From contig CM075104.1 in NCBI GenBank assembly GCA_037576195.1, forward strand, positions 7,756,775-7,820,774: a stretch of 64,000 bases of DNA. Direction: 5' to 3'. A program made the translations under genes and the position numbers. Shown one piece after another: positions 12,701-24,702 of the stretch (positions are counted from its first letter, which is position 1; every line of letters starts with the position of its first letter). The notes beneath the pieces are model-generated. The model did no database searches, was not told the origin of the DNA, and worked only from the letters and a program-made list of their open reading frames with translations. The DNA comes from Phytoseiulus persimilis (lineage: Eukaryota > Arthropoda > Arachnida > Mesostigmata > Phytoseiidae).

Positions 12701-15700
12701 ATGTGCTAATCCAAACAGCTGCTCATTTCTCTGCAGCACACGGCTTAGCTTGCTGATTGGCAGCTGGCCGCCGGAGAGGCAAAGCCAACGGACGAGGCCT
12801 ATACAAACAGAAAGAGTAACCGAAAACGAGAAGTTCATCACAAGAAGTGGTGGAGTCCCCATCACGGATCGGTTCCAGAGAGAACGAACCGAAAAATCGA
12901 GGCGGAAGTGAAGCCGTCAGAGACACCTCCTCACATCGTCGCTAGCGCCATCCAATTGCAGCTGTTTCCTCCATCTACCGCCCAGGTCGCAATAGCTTCT
13001 GCTTTCTGCTATTGCCCTGAGTATCGAGTGTCGTCGAAAAGCAAACGAATTGCCGTCAAGGATTGAGAATTTTATTAAATTCCTTTCTCGTTTGCAAACA
13101 ATACTTCGAAGCGATCCGGCGCTCGAGCGACGTATGCATCTTCGCTGCCATCACCGGAGCGGGGCTCGCTACTGCAAGTGCCGTCCTGAGGTACACACTT
13201 CCTTCGGCTCCCGTTCCGTGGCTAGAAGTTCCCCTCTCCCCCTCCTCCTCTCCGACATCCTCCTCTCGCCCCTCCTCCTGTTCCGAAGATGGCACCACGC
13301 TCAACAGGCCGTCGACGAATCGACAGGAATAGGAGGAATTATTGTTGCCGCCACCTGAAGCACGTCATCTTCCATTTCCATCGCTCGAGGCGGCGATTCA
13401 TTGTAGGCATGCCGTCACTCGGGACCGTTCTCATCATCTATGTCGACGGGGAAATTCGAAATTCCCGGAGCGGGGGGAATGGTTTCGAAGATGAAGGAAG
13501 TCGAATTCCCGAACCACGAACGGAAAGAGAGCAGGAAATCAATGATTTCTCTGCCGTCGCAGCAATCTCTCGGCCGTACTCCTGTTGATTCGTCCCTCCA
13601 GGCAGAAATGGCAAAAGAGCGCTCGATATTGAGCTCTGGTTAGGGAATGCGCAAAAGCAGAACGAACTCGAAGAAACAAAACAGAGCAGCTTCGGTGAAA
13701 TTCTCCGTTTCCCCGCCGGCGGCCGTTTCCGTGTTCCCCTGCTCGCATGCCAGTCTCCCTGGATCCTCGTTATTTTGCCACCGATACCCGCCGTTCACTT
13801 TTGCCCCATCTGTCCGTCTGTCTGTCGGCCGTGCGGGGATGAAAAAAGAAGCGAACACTCATGCGATCGCTGCGTAGGGAAGGAGACAATACTCCGAGCG
13901 GGGAGATGTTCGCATTGGTATTCCGGCTCCGGTTCAAACTCTGGTCTGGGGTTGTTCGTTCCCTGCGCACGCTATGCAAGACCTCTCGAGTTGAGCTTTC
14001 GCGCATTTCCTCAGAATCCGTCTGACACTTGATCCGCTGTTCAAACCCTGGTTCTCTTTGACGGCCGCGTATTCAACAGGGGAAGTCTGCGAGATTATAG
14101 TGGGTAAGCGTCACTCTTCAGCCGCGGTCCACTCGGGCCTGTGCTACTCCCCGCGGATCGAGGAGAACAGTTTCAGAGCAGAATCCCGTCAGAAACGGGC
14201 GAAGGCTGTGCCCGCTTTCTGTAGTCTGAAAACGAGGATTCGGTGAATATCTTCGAGTGGACCCAGGGTCCACCGTTTCTCCTGAGCTCCGTTCTGCCTC
14301 GTCCGCGATGGCATCGAGCTGGCAAGCAATCCTTGAGTGGCAAGGCAGCTTCCATGGCCATCAAACCGAGCGACTCTGCCAAGACAGGCGGACGAGCATC
14401 AAGGATCGGCCGCGGCGATGGTGTTACAGAGCAAGAGTGAGCTTTTTCCGCCGTGCTCCGTCCGTTTTTCCGTCTTCTGATTATTGCAAAAAGTGGCAGG
14501 ATCGCTCACTTTCCCGCCCGGGGCCTGCGTCGTTCGATGCCTGTCCGCTCGCCAGGCTGCCGGCTCGCTTACCAAACGAGAATCTCATCTTGATGACTTC
14601 AGAGAACGGGCGGACGGACCAACTGCTCGGTGCGCTCATTGGCTCGGCACTCGGTCCTCCGCCGGCCTGATGGCCATCTCCGTGACGCATGCAACGGACC
14701 AACGAGAACTTGGTGCAGAAATGGAACGATCCGTGAAGGGACACGAGGGCGGGGGCGGGCGCTGGAGAGAAAACACCCGCGACAGGGCCTCGCAACGAAC
14801 AAAAAGACCATTCCACTTTCTGTCGGAACCGGCTCCTCGCTTTCGCGCCCTCCCGAGGGAGAGGAAATGAGAGTGGGCTGTCATGTAGACGTTAAAGGGA
14901 AGATGTCATGCGAAGAGCCCCCACGGAAGGGGATATCAGATGGTTCTCATACGATGGAAGATGTTAAGGAAACGTTAAGGCAAATTTAGAGGAGGTCAGG
15001 CACTAGCTGTCTCGAGCACAAGCGTGAAGATGACAAAAACGAGTCCGTTGTTGAGGAGTGCCGGAGAACTTCCCGTACTGACTCAGGATGAGGAAATGAA
15101 AGAAATAAAGGACGTGAGGAAGACAATGTCGACCCGGTGATCAACTCCCAGTGATGACCCCGCGCGTCGACGCCCGTAGATGTGCTTTCGTGTCCCATCT
15201 ATCGAATGGGCACTTCACCTTCCTCGAATTCCGACGAGAATCGCTTCCGTTGCCGAAGAAAAATAAATCCACATGAAAAGTCCGCGCAGCGTGACCGTTC
15301 GTCACATCCGGGAACCGACCGGGACGATTACTGAGAGAGCTTTTTGTTCCTTTCTAGGTGAGTAATTATCGGGGTACAGGAGACGGACCGCAGAGGAAAC
15401 CTCTCCCCAAGGACTAGATCGCGGATGCATTCAGGCTACGGCTCAACAAAAGGCTCCGGGCGGATCACTCGGTCAATCAGTCTGGCCAGCTCTATAAGTG
15501 TATTCTCTCAGACTGTCCAGTGGCCGACCGCGGCGAGGCCCGAGACCCGCTGGTTTATGTTCCCTTAACTGTGGGCCCTTGTGACCGCCTGACCGGCAAG
15601 ACCTTCGGCAAGACTCGGATTGCTCGCTTGCCGCCTCCACTCTTTCGGTATCGATGGTTCTCAACTCAGCCGACGAGCAGCTCGAACGACAGCGGCACAG

Positions 15701-16581
15701 CCTCGGAGGGATCGGCTCCCTCATGATATCAGTCACCGCGACTGCGCTGGCGACGGGGAGCAGCGACGCACGAGCTCTGCCAGCTGCCAAAATCGCCTCC
15801 TTAAGACCAATTGACTTCGACATGCCGCCCGTCGGGGACACGACGCAACCATCCAAGAAACGAACGGGCGCGCGCTGCGACAGGCGATGACTCTGCAGAT
15901 GATTTGCATCGGACCTTAGTCCTCCTCTCGCTCCGTTTTTTCTCTGTTCCCGGCGATCCTTCTCGAGTTTGTAGAACGCTCTCCCGCGCGGCTGGCCGAC
16001 CGACGCTGTGTGGATGGGCTCTGACCTTGGGCCCATGGCGAGGCTCGTCCCACGCGATGCCGAAAAAGACTCAAGTCCAAAAAGATGGGCAGCAGAGCCT
16101 GAATAGCCACGAAAATATCGAACATCAAAGCGATTGGGTCATCTCCATCGTGGCCTGTATTCAGGACAGGAGAAACTTTGCTCTCAACGGTGCCAGTGGT
16201 TGTGGTGCCGGTGTTGCGACCGCTGTGTGGTCAATTGAGCTGCGTCGATCGGCGGCGGCGGCGCTGACAATTCGTTACCGGATGGGGGGCTTGTAGTCAA
16301 GTTCGCCAGCGGAGCACAACGGCTTGTCTTTCTTTCTTTATCGAGATTGGAGGAGAGAGAAAATAGCCGGAGATCGAGTGGGAAGAAGGAAGTGAGGGAA
16401 GGAAGGAGAGGCGTTCCCTACGCTCCGTATGCCTCTTTAGTTCGCCTGTCTCATACTCTTTCTGTATGAGAGCATAATGCAACTTATCATCATCCAGCCG
16501 CTGCTGCTGCCGCCTCCTCTCCATCGTCCTCGTTCTCCTTTCGCTGTTCTCTTCCTACCGTCTCCCTACTTTGCCTATCCG

Positions 16582-16610
16582 ACGACGACGACGACAACGG
16601 CAACAACAGT
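16582..16610. repeat. (GAC)n / (AAC)n trinucleotide repeat
   Basis: GACGACGACGACGACAACGG continues into CAACAACA. No supportable gene overlaps it. Confidence 0.7.
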
Positions 16611-18840
16611 CTCGCCATCGTTCAAACTCGCGAGCTATGCAAGAGTTGCACTTCTTAGGTGATCATCATCGAAGAATTCGCCGCCCTTGTCCGCATCGGG
16701 GAGGCGACTGTTGCTATGGACGCCGCGTCGTAGGAGACCGAAGATCGGTAAACACTCGATGAGTTTGATGAGTTTCGTCCCTTTCGCGCCGCCTCGTAAA
16801 TCGGAATTCCTCCCACTCGTCATCCTACCACACCATGAACGCTAACAGCGTACCCGCGTTTGTTCGATCGTCAGTCAGGGTCCGCCTGACCAGTGCGTGG
16901 TCGTTGTCCTGCCGTCCTGGTATCTCCCGCCTCACCGCGGGCCACTGGACAAGTGCTTCAGCTATGTCGTCGTCGTTTCTGCTGCTCTTGGTGATAGCAG
17001 TTCCCTTTGCGCCTGCGCGAACGCGACGAGTTCGATGGGAGGATTCACCTACGAGAACGATTGCGTGAGAGAGCTCATCGTGGTTGGTTCAGTGTGCGAT
17101 TGTGTCCTGATTCCGCGCCGAGACAGAGCTGACCGGGTTTGCGTCAAACTTTCTCCTCGGCCCCTGAGAGGCAACATCACACTCGCTCGAATAAGTCCCG
17201 ACAGCAAACAGCTTTTCAGCTAAAATTGGTGCGATCCACAGACATTCCCAACGCGTTGAGTTCCCAGATTTGACATGACGCGAACAACGTTTCGTCATGG
17301 AGGGGATCCGCGCGAACCGGTCAGGAGCGAACGGAGCAAACATTGAGGAGTAATTGTTCAGAGAAGGCAGTGGCCGTCTCATCCCTGCCGAGAACGGACA
17401 CAACAATATCCGTAAGAGCCCGAGAACCCCCAGGGAGGGATACGTTTGTCTGCCTTTGACAATATTCCATCTTTACAACCGCAAGGTCAAGATGGTTTGT
17501 TGCCGAGCATCTCATCTAGGGAGCCAGCATCGACGACTGCTGCGGTGATGGACACGTCACGTTCTGTCCATCCCACATTTGTCTTTTTCGATCTCAATCT
17601 ATTTGCCCATCGGTCCTGACCGCGAACGCGTTCGACAATAAGTCAGATGGTCCTTCGCTCAGTCCGACGGTCACTCAGTCGGTCGGCCGGTCCTACCCAC
17701 TTGTATCGACCCCAACGCGGGAACGCGACGTGTCCGAACCGCTCCGTATAAATTGATTGCACCAACGCGGACGTCATCAGAGGAAGGCACGTACCTGTCC
17801 TGGATCGAACATCATGAGGCAGAGAGTCAATCTTGCAGGACTCCAACATCCGCCTTCTTCCTCAGTTGTCAGAAGTTCGGGATACAACTGGCAATTGAAG
17901 TTTGCGAGGCGAACAACTGGAGTAACGAACGACACGGCTAACCGTCAAAAGGAAGCGCAGAGGGCCGACTCGGTTCGTTTGGACGAGAAAAACAACTAAA
18001 AGGCCTTGAGCCTCGCCGTAGGACAGGCACGTCCTACCGAAAACCGATGGCACGGGCACGGCGATAGGCTTCCGATCCCCAGAGCCTTTGACGAACTGGC
18101 AGCACTGTTGTCGACGATGTAGTTGACGTAGCGCTCGGGGCCTGAGAAAAACCCAGGGGAAGGGGGGAGGGGGGGACACGAACGGGAGGGGAAAAAAAGA
18201 GACCAGTCCCTCCTGTTGGCCCCCACGAAAGCACAACGTCCCGGGCGCCCGGAGCAGTATCAGTAATTGTTTTCCCGATTCCTGTTGGACGAGATGGGGT
18301 CACCAGTATTGACTGTCGACGGAATCATCGCAGTCAGACGGCAAGCACTTCCGAGGGGATGTTCGGGAAAGCAAAAGCGACTTCCGCGTGTGCTGCATGT
18401 CCAGGGATGCTCATACGCACACGGATATAGAACGGTGGATGAGTGGGAAGCTTTTTTGTAGCCCGCCCCCTTGCCTCCCACACGTGTAGGGACGTGCCAC
18501 GTCTTCCCTGGAGCAATATACTTTCAGACGGTTCCAATCTCTCCCTCTCCTGGGCTTTGTTCCTCTATTGAATCTACTGTAATAGATGACGAAAAAGCCG
18601 CAAAAAACACATTAGGGTTGCTCACGTCCCATGTGTGTGCGGGCGTCTCGCTGGCGGCGTGGTCGTATATGTTGTAGTACATTTCATAAAGCCCCGCTCG
18701 GACACGTCATTCCTGTGGACGCGAGCCGGCCGGCTGGCTGGTTGGCCAGGGATACTGGCAGGAAGGCCTCCAAGCAGGCATTGGTGGTAATGGTGCCTTC
18801 CGCCATAATCAACCCCTGACTGACTGACTGACGGACAGCG

Positions 18841-18933
18841 GATGATGATGATCGCTCGGATAGGTGTATCAGGACGACCGAATGGATGGACGCATTGATG
18901 GATAGCGGACCACATGGATGGATTGATGGATGA
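18841..18933. repeat. Degenerate (GATG)/(GATGGATT) tetranucleotide repeat
   Basis: GATGATGATGATC is followed by interrupted ATGGATGGA and GATGGATTGATGGATG units over about 90 bp. Confidence 0.75.
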
Positions 18934-21430
18934 CCGCACCGAAGACGCTGCTCCTGAACGCGTGCCTATGGATGAAGAATTTTAATCGAACGCACGAACA
19001 AAGGACGGGAAAAATCCTTGACTCGGTCCTCCGAATCGACAGGCGACGTGCACACGGATGCATGTAATGGTTTGTTCCGTTCGGAACGATTTCTCTTCGG
19101 AACTGCCTCGGTTGACGGCGCGCCGCTCGGATTCGAATAATATTATTGAGCATTTGGAAGCCGCGCTCCTTCCAGGACCCGCATGGGAATCGTCTTTAGG
19201 GCGCCGTCCTTCCGTCAGGAAGCCCTTTCGCATGCGTTCCCTTGCGTTTCCTCGGGTTCCTCTGGAACATTGTGCAACGTGGCGCAGAACAACGATTCCG
19301 ATCGAGTTCTTGTTGTTGTTCCTTCCGCGAATCCCTCTCGGCGCGCTAGCGATGCAGTCATGTTCAGCCACTGTCGGCGGTTTCACCGGGTTATAGTTGT
19401 CGCAAGTTCTATATCGGGCGATATCTACACGACATCGTTCCGGTGCAACGCATATACTTACATGATAAGCATAAGACTGTGAGACTAGGATGGGTTCCGG
19501 TCTATTTTCGTCGCCGGTTTCTCCGCGCGCCGTTGGAGGTCCACGAACGTCATTGCGTGGGCGAACTCGGGAACATTCCGCTTTCGAAAGGACTCGGCGG
19601 GATTCCGATCTTAATTGTGTGCTGCAAGGTCAATATCCGGCGAAGCCGACTGCATTCCCCCAGGAATCCTTCCAAAGTTTTTGGGACGAACTTCGGACCG
19701 GAGATGTACATCATTTTGAGCATCAAGATCCGCCCGTTTCCCAGATGAGCGGGAACTCTCGGCGATTCTCTGGGCTCGGATCACTCGAACCTAGATAGTC
19801 TTGAGATACTTCGCAGTTCAATCTGAGGTTGTTCGTGACCTTCCTGTCGTTCTCCAGGATATGCACCAGGCTTGTACGACTGTCAAAGTGCACTTTGTAC
19901 CTCGTGCGTGGGGATCGTCACGCTCAGCCCGAAGTCTGGCTTTAACCCGGAGTCAGAAGCTCGTTTCGAGAACCTTCCGCGGACAAGTGGGAACGCGGTG
20001 CGACGTCGCCTAGGGAATGATTCGACGAGCATTTTATTATTTTCCTCTCTTTGAATTTTCCTCTTCCACTGATCAAAATTCACCCTCGGATCTCTCGATG
20101 CATCATTCGACGTCGGTTTTCGACGACGGCTGAGCGACAGACGAACAGACAGAGCGAGCGACAGTCATCCCGCACCCGATCCGACGCGACATGAAACCTC
20201 GAATTTATATTCTTCGGGGATATGATGCGAGTTGGGCTGCTGACAATATGATCTTGCCGGCGGATAGGAATTTTCAATTCTCTTTGGTGAGCTGAGCGAC
20301 TGACTCTTTTGAGTTCGAATCGAAGGGAGTGACGCGACCGAGCGCAGAGGCACTCTCGGGCCGCTCCCCTCTTTCCGCGGGGGAGGGGGATGGAGCTGCA
20401 TGGTATTGACACGAATAACGTACATATGGATTTGAACCCCGGGGAGCGTATGCAGTGTATCGCTTGGTCCACTGTGGGAGTTCCGCAGCGTGAGAGAGTA
20501 TGGCCACTCCTTTTCATGCTCGTTCTGCGGCGGCCTCGCCCCTGATAACTTTCAAGGTGCGGCCATGGTCGCGTGTTGCAGTTCATTGAAGAAGTACCTC
20601 CTCCTTTCCGCGGGCCCCGGAGCTTCCGGTCGCTTGCCGTTCTGCAGAGCCCTCACTTCTTTTGTTCGCCCCCGCACGGTTTCGAGGTAATTATGCGGCA
20701 GATGTTGTAAGCGCGGGAAGTGGAATCCGTTCCTCCTCCTCCAGGCCGTATGGGATCGGAGCGTTGTTCAACAGCGGGAGATGCTCGACGACTACCAGCA
20801 ACAGCACCCGCGGACGGCATCGGGGACAACAGCGGCGGCGGCGGCAACGGAATCACCGCCGCCACGGAGAGTAACGAAGATCTTGTTGCTCTCTGCGAAC
20901 AAAAAAGACAGCGGCAGCGGCAATAATGGCGGCGGCAGAGTCGAGGCCGAAATTGCAATTACATCATTTCTCAGAAATTCAATCTTTTGCTCTCGAGGCA
21001 ACGAGAACTTTTCGCTGCTGTCTCGCGAATGCAGCAAAAACGATGACAACCGGCCTCGACGCTCGGTAGGGGACAGTTTTCGCAGAGAGTGGATGGGAGC
21101 TTCGAGAAGGACTTGAGCGTATTAGGAGAAAATGTGCGAACAAAAACCCTCATTTGGAATTCTCGTTGGGGTCGAAGCGCGACTTCTCTCGCACGGAGCT
21201 CCATTCCACATCCGTACAAACCTCGTCGGTGAACCTCAGCAGGTCCCAGCTGTTTGGTCAGACTCCGGGTTTCGATGTTGCTGGCGGGACGCAGGAAAGA
21301 GTTGAGGACGCGGTCTTGGAAACAACTCGACTGCGGTCTCGCGTCAGGTTCTTTGAGTATTCGAAGGAGTTCCCGCCGCGTGTCGAAAGCGAGGATTCTC
21401 AAGATGCCCGAAGGAGAGGGTTCCAGGGAG

Positions 21431-21838
21431 CTAGGACGTCGAGACTTCGAGGTCACGAAGCGAGCACGGCGGATTCAGCGCCGCATGCGGAATCATCAGG
21501 GCACGGAACGGAACGTTGGCGGCATCGGTCTGGCGCTGACTCTCGGATCCCGACGTAACATAATTATGTTTCCATGGTATTATCCGCCTGGAAGGCACAG
21601 CGAGATCGTGCTCGCGATTCCATGGCGCGTTGGGAAAATTCGGTTTGCGGCATTTCATGATAGATGAACGTTTTGCTTCCTCCAGAAGTGGTCCCAGACT
21701 GTTGAGCTCCCGGCGACGCATTATTTTCTCCGCCTCTTCCGCTGGATTTATAGGCATTTTCAGCCGCTCGTCTCCGAACTCGCTCGGCGTTGTACGTAAT
21801 GGCCAGTAGAAGCGATATCCATCGTTTCCCGTCATCAT
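21431..21838 (-). other. Unrecognised open frame, possible exon (135 codons)
   Basis: The frame has a more protein-like make-up than its neighbours, with Glu/Lys-rich stretches such as INPAEEAEKIMRRREL and LGPLLEEAKRSSI that would form an amphipathic helix. I recognise no family and see no clear splice context. It could be a chance frame. Confidence 0.15.
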
Positions 21839-24702
21839 AACGTCACCAAATTTGTCTTCTTCCCTCGCTCCGCTCGTTCATTCGATCGCGAGAGTTTCTT
21901 CCCGAGTTCGCCTATGGAAGCGACTCCGCACAGGAACGATGGCAAAACCAGGATGGTAGCGCGGCACTGCCGTACTTTCGAGACGTTTGAACGCGGTGGC
22001 GAGCGATGATGTCTTCCAACCTCCACGCCGAGTTCGAAGCGCTAGAAGCGCTCCCCAACGAAAATCCTGCCCGAGCTTGTTCCGCCACCCGAAGTCATGC
22101 CAACAAAACGATCCGATCGCCGAGCAGACGATCGAGGCCAACTGGACCCCAGCGGTCTGTGTAGCCATTTGTTGGCTTGGCGACTTCCAAATGAGGGGGG
22201 CGGACGGGCCCTTCGCAAACGGGAGGCTCCGATCGCAGGTCCACCAACGGAGGGCTCAGCGAGCGAGTGAGTGACTAACTGACCGGTGGGGCTGGGGACA
22301 GCCTACGAGCCAACAATGGATGAAAAATGATCTTAATTGTGCTCGAAAGGAACCTCGGGCCGCCATGTTCGAAACCACCGTCTTGTGTGCTCGCCGAGGA
22401 AAATCTGAGCTCGAAGGGACCGCGAAATACAGGGTGACTGAGGATGGAGCACACAACGACCGCGGGGTATGAGGGAGGGGGGGGGGCGGGGGTGAAGCAC
22501 ACAGATCGAGATCCCCGTCTATTGGCAGTTGCGAACTTAGAGCAGCCAGTCGAAGACCCCTCGGGGGCGTTCGATGGGGAGTCGACATCCGACTCCTAAA
22601 TGGACGCCCCGGGCAACTATGAAGCGTGGCCGAGCTGTCCGTGCGGCGGCATCCACACTGTTAGTCGGTAGCGGCAGTCGTGATACCTGCGAGCAAACAG
22701 GCAACGACAGCTTGCTGATGTGGCGCTGAAGAATCGATTCTCCCATCCGCGAGAACAGGCTGCCCTGGGGAGCCTCGGGTTCGAACTCCGAGGGTTCGAA
22801 CTACCGACAACGGGGCCAGCGAATTCCCTCCGCGTCGCGGCTTCTAATTCCTCGCCTGTTTTCGAGCTCCCGCTTTCGGAAAGCTGCGGGGACGCGAGCG
22901 ACGTCTCCCTCGCCATCTGTTGGCGAATCGACAAAAGGAGCTTCCCGCTCGTCTCCGGAGGAACAAGGGAACCAAGCGATCCATGCGATGCGAGGATGAG
23001 AAAACTGTCCACTTATTGTCCACTTTCTCTCCGCACGATGAAATGCTCAGCGAGCGTGATCCTGCTGCGGCCGGTCGCCATTTCGTAAATGTCGATTCGC
23101 CGAAGAGAGTATTGCGAGAAGAGCCCCATAAAAGAGGGATTTCACACCTACGAACTTCAAGTTTGGTCAAACGGTTTCTGTCGTCCGTTCGCCATCTGCT
23201 GCGCCATAACCGTCGTGTTCGGAGTCGCAGAACTTCCCGAGACGGTCACGAGGCGTCGCCATCTTGGTCGTCGAGTTCAGCGATCGGCAGTCGCCCCGCC
23301 AACAGGGAGCTCAGTCCATGACGCTTAGCGGCATTTCAATGAAGTGCTCCCCTCCCAACGATCGAGAGACAAGCGGTTCGGGGTCGTGCCGCCGCTGAGA
23401 GGGGGAGTCGAGAGACGCGCGCGAACAGAGGGCCAGCCATCCACGCATGCGTGAGCGGAGCGAGTTCGGTGCACTCGAGTGGTAACCAAGGCTGAACAAT
23501 AGCAGAAAACCGAAGCGGTTACATCACAAGTTGCGACCGGAGCTCTCGTGTTCGGAAGTACCCAATGACAGTTCAGGCCGCGCTGACCGGCCGGGAAACT
23601 GACCGACCAGGCTGGCTGCTCGATTCACCCGTTCCAATTAGAAAACGTGACAGACGTAATGGAACGTCTTCAACGGTTAACTGGAGCAGTCCGGGTCGAC
23701 ACCGGCGGCCTCCCTGATCGGCGTTCCCAACGGTGCACATTCGCAAAATATTCCAGTCACGGAGGGATGATCGCGTAGATATCACTTGTGTCGATAGTCG
23801 TCGAAGCGATTCCGGGATAGAACCAGCCGCGCCGTGGTTCAGCGGGGCAAGCCCTCACGAGATCCAACCACCGGCAACTATGAGCCCCTCCACGACGACG
23901 TTATGCTCGACATGCCACGTAGGAACCACTTTCTGCGTTTAATGAATGGCTTCGTTCAATCGTGGAAGCGAGCACCGCCTCGCGAGTCATTTTTTCCAAT
24001 TGCTCCATGTCTTCGGAGGATTGTCGTTCTCGAATTGAATTCGAAACGCGCTCTCGGATCAGTCTGATCCGGCGGCGGGTTTCGACTCCGGCCCGAGGAG
24101 GGAGCCGTCAATCATCCGATGCCAGCAAGTCACACATGGTTCGGACGCTATAGCCACCAGGCGGGTTTCGACTCCGCAGCTCGAGGCGGAGTTTTCAACG
24201 CCCGGTGTCGAGTGGTGCAGCCAGCCCACCTATGATTGTTGTTGGTTGGGAATGGTTGTCGTTGCCGTCGGGACGGGTGAGCGGAGTCGGCCGGCCGGCC
24301 CTCGCTACCTCGACGTTTCCTCAATGGAGAAGTTCTCTCCCACGAACCGCGTATCGATGTCATTGTTTCGTCGTTTAGCGCAGCAGCCAACCGAATGTCA
24401 GTCTGACAAGCTAACTGAATGAAATTCTGTGTTCGGCGTCTTTGTGACCTACCACCCGAGGTGGACTGAAGCGGATTGCTGTTCGCTCCCAGTGGTCGGG
24501 GCTGCTCGGCAAATTATTGGCTTTGACTTGGACGTTAGTGTTTGTGAGCGGCACGATCGGGGACCGATCGAGTCGCCCTGATCGGTCGTCAAACGACTGA
24601 CTGTAGCGGCTTCCCAGTGTTTGGATTCCTCGGTGTCGGGATCACCGGTGTCCGTTGGCGTCCCGGGCCCCGTGGCGGTCCCCCGGAGTGCTGCCACTCG
24701 TT

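Larger units (their letters stand above)
1..23527. other. Region upstream of stomatin without supportable genes
   Basis: Many overlapping frames of 60-245 codons exist on both strands, but they stack in several frames at once, are rich in Arg, Ser and Pro, and contain no domain that I recognise. This is typical of GC-rich non-coding DNA with few stop codons. The region holds microsatellites, a 23-base G run, a long C run and a tRNA-promoter-like element near the left edge. It may include the stomatin promoter or 5' UTR exons, which I cannot place. Confidence 0.6.

Noticed and set aside
23834..23900. Possible tRNA gene (TGGTTCAGCGGGGCAAG resembles a D-arm)
   Set aside because: There is no matching B box or T-arm within tRNA distance and no acceptor-stem pairing.
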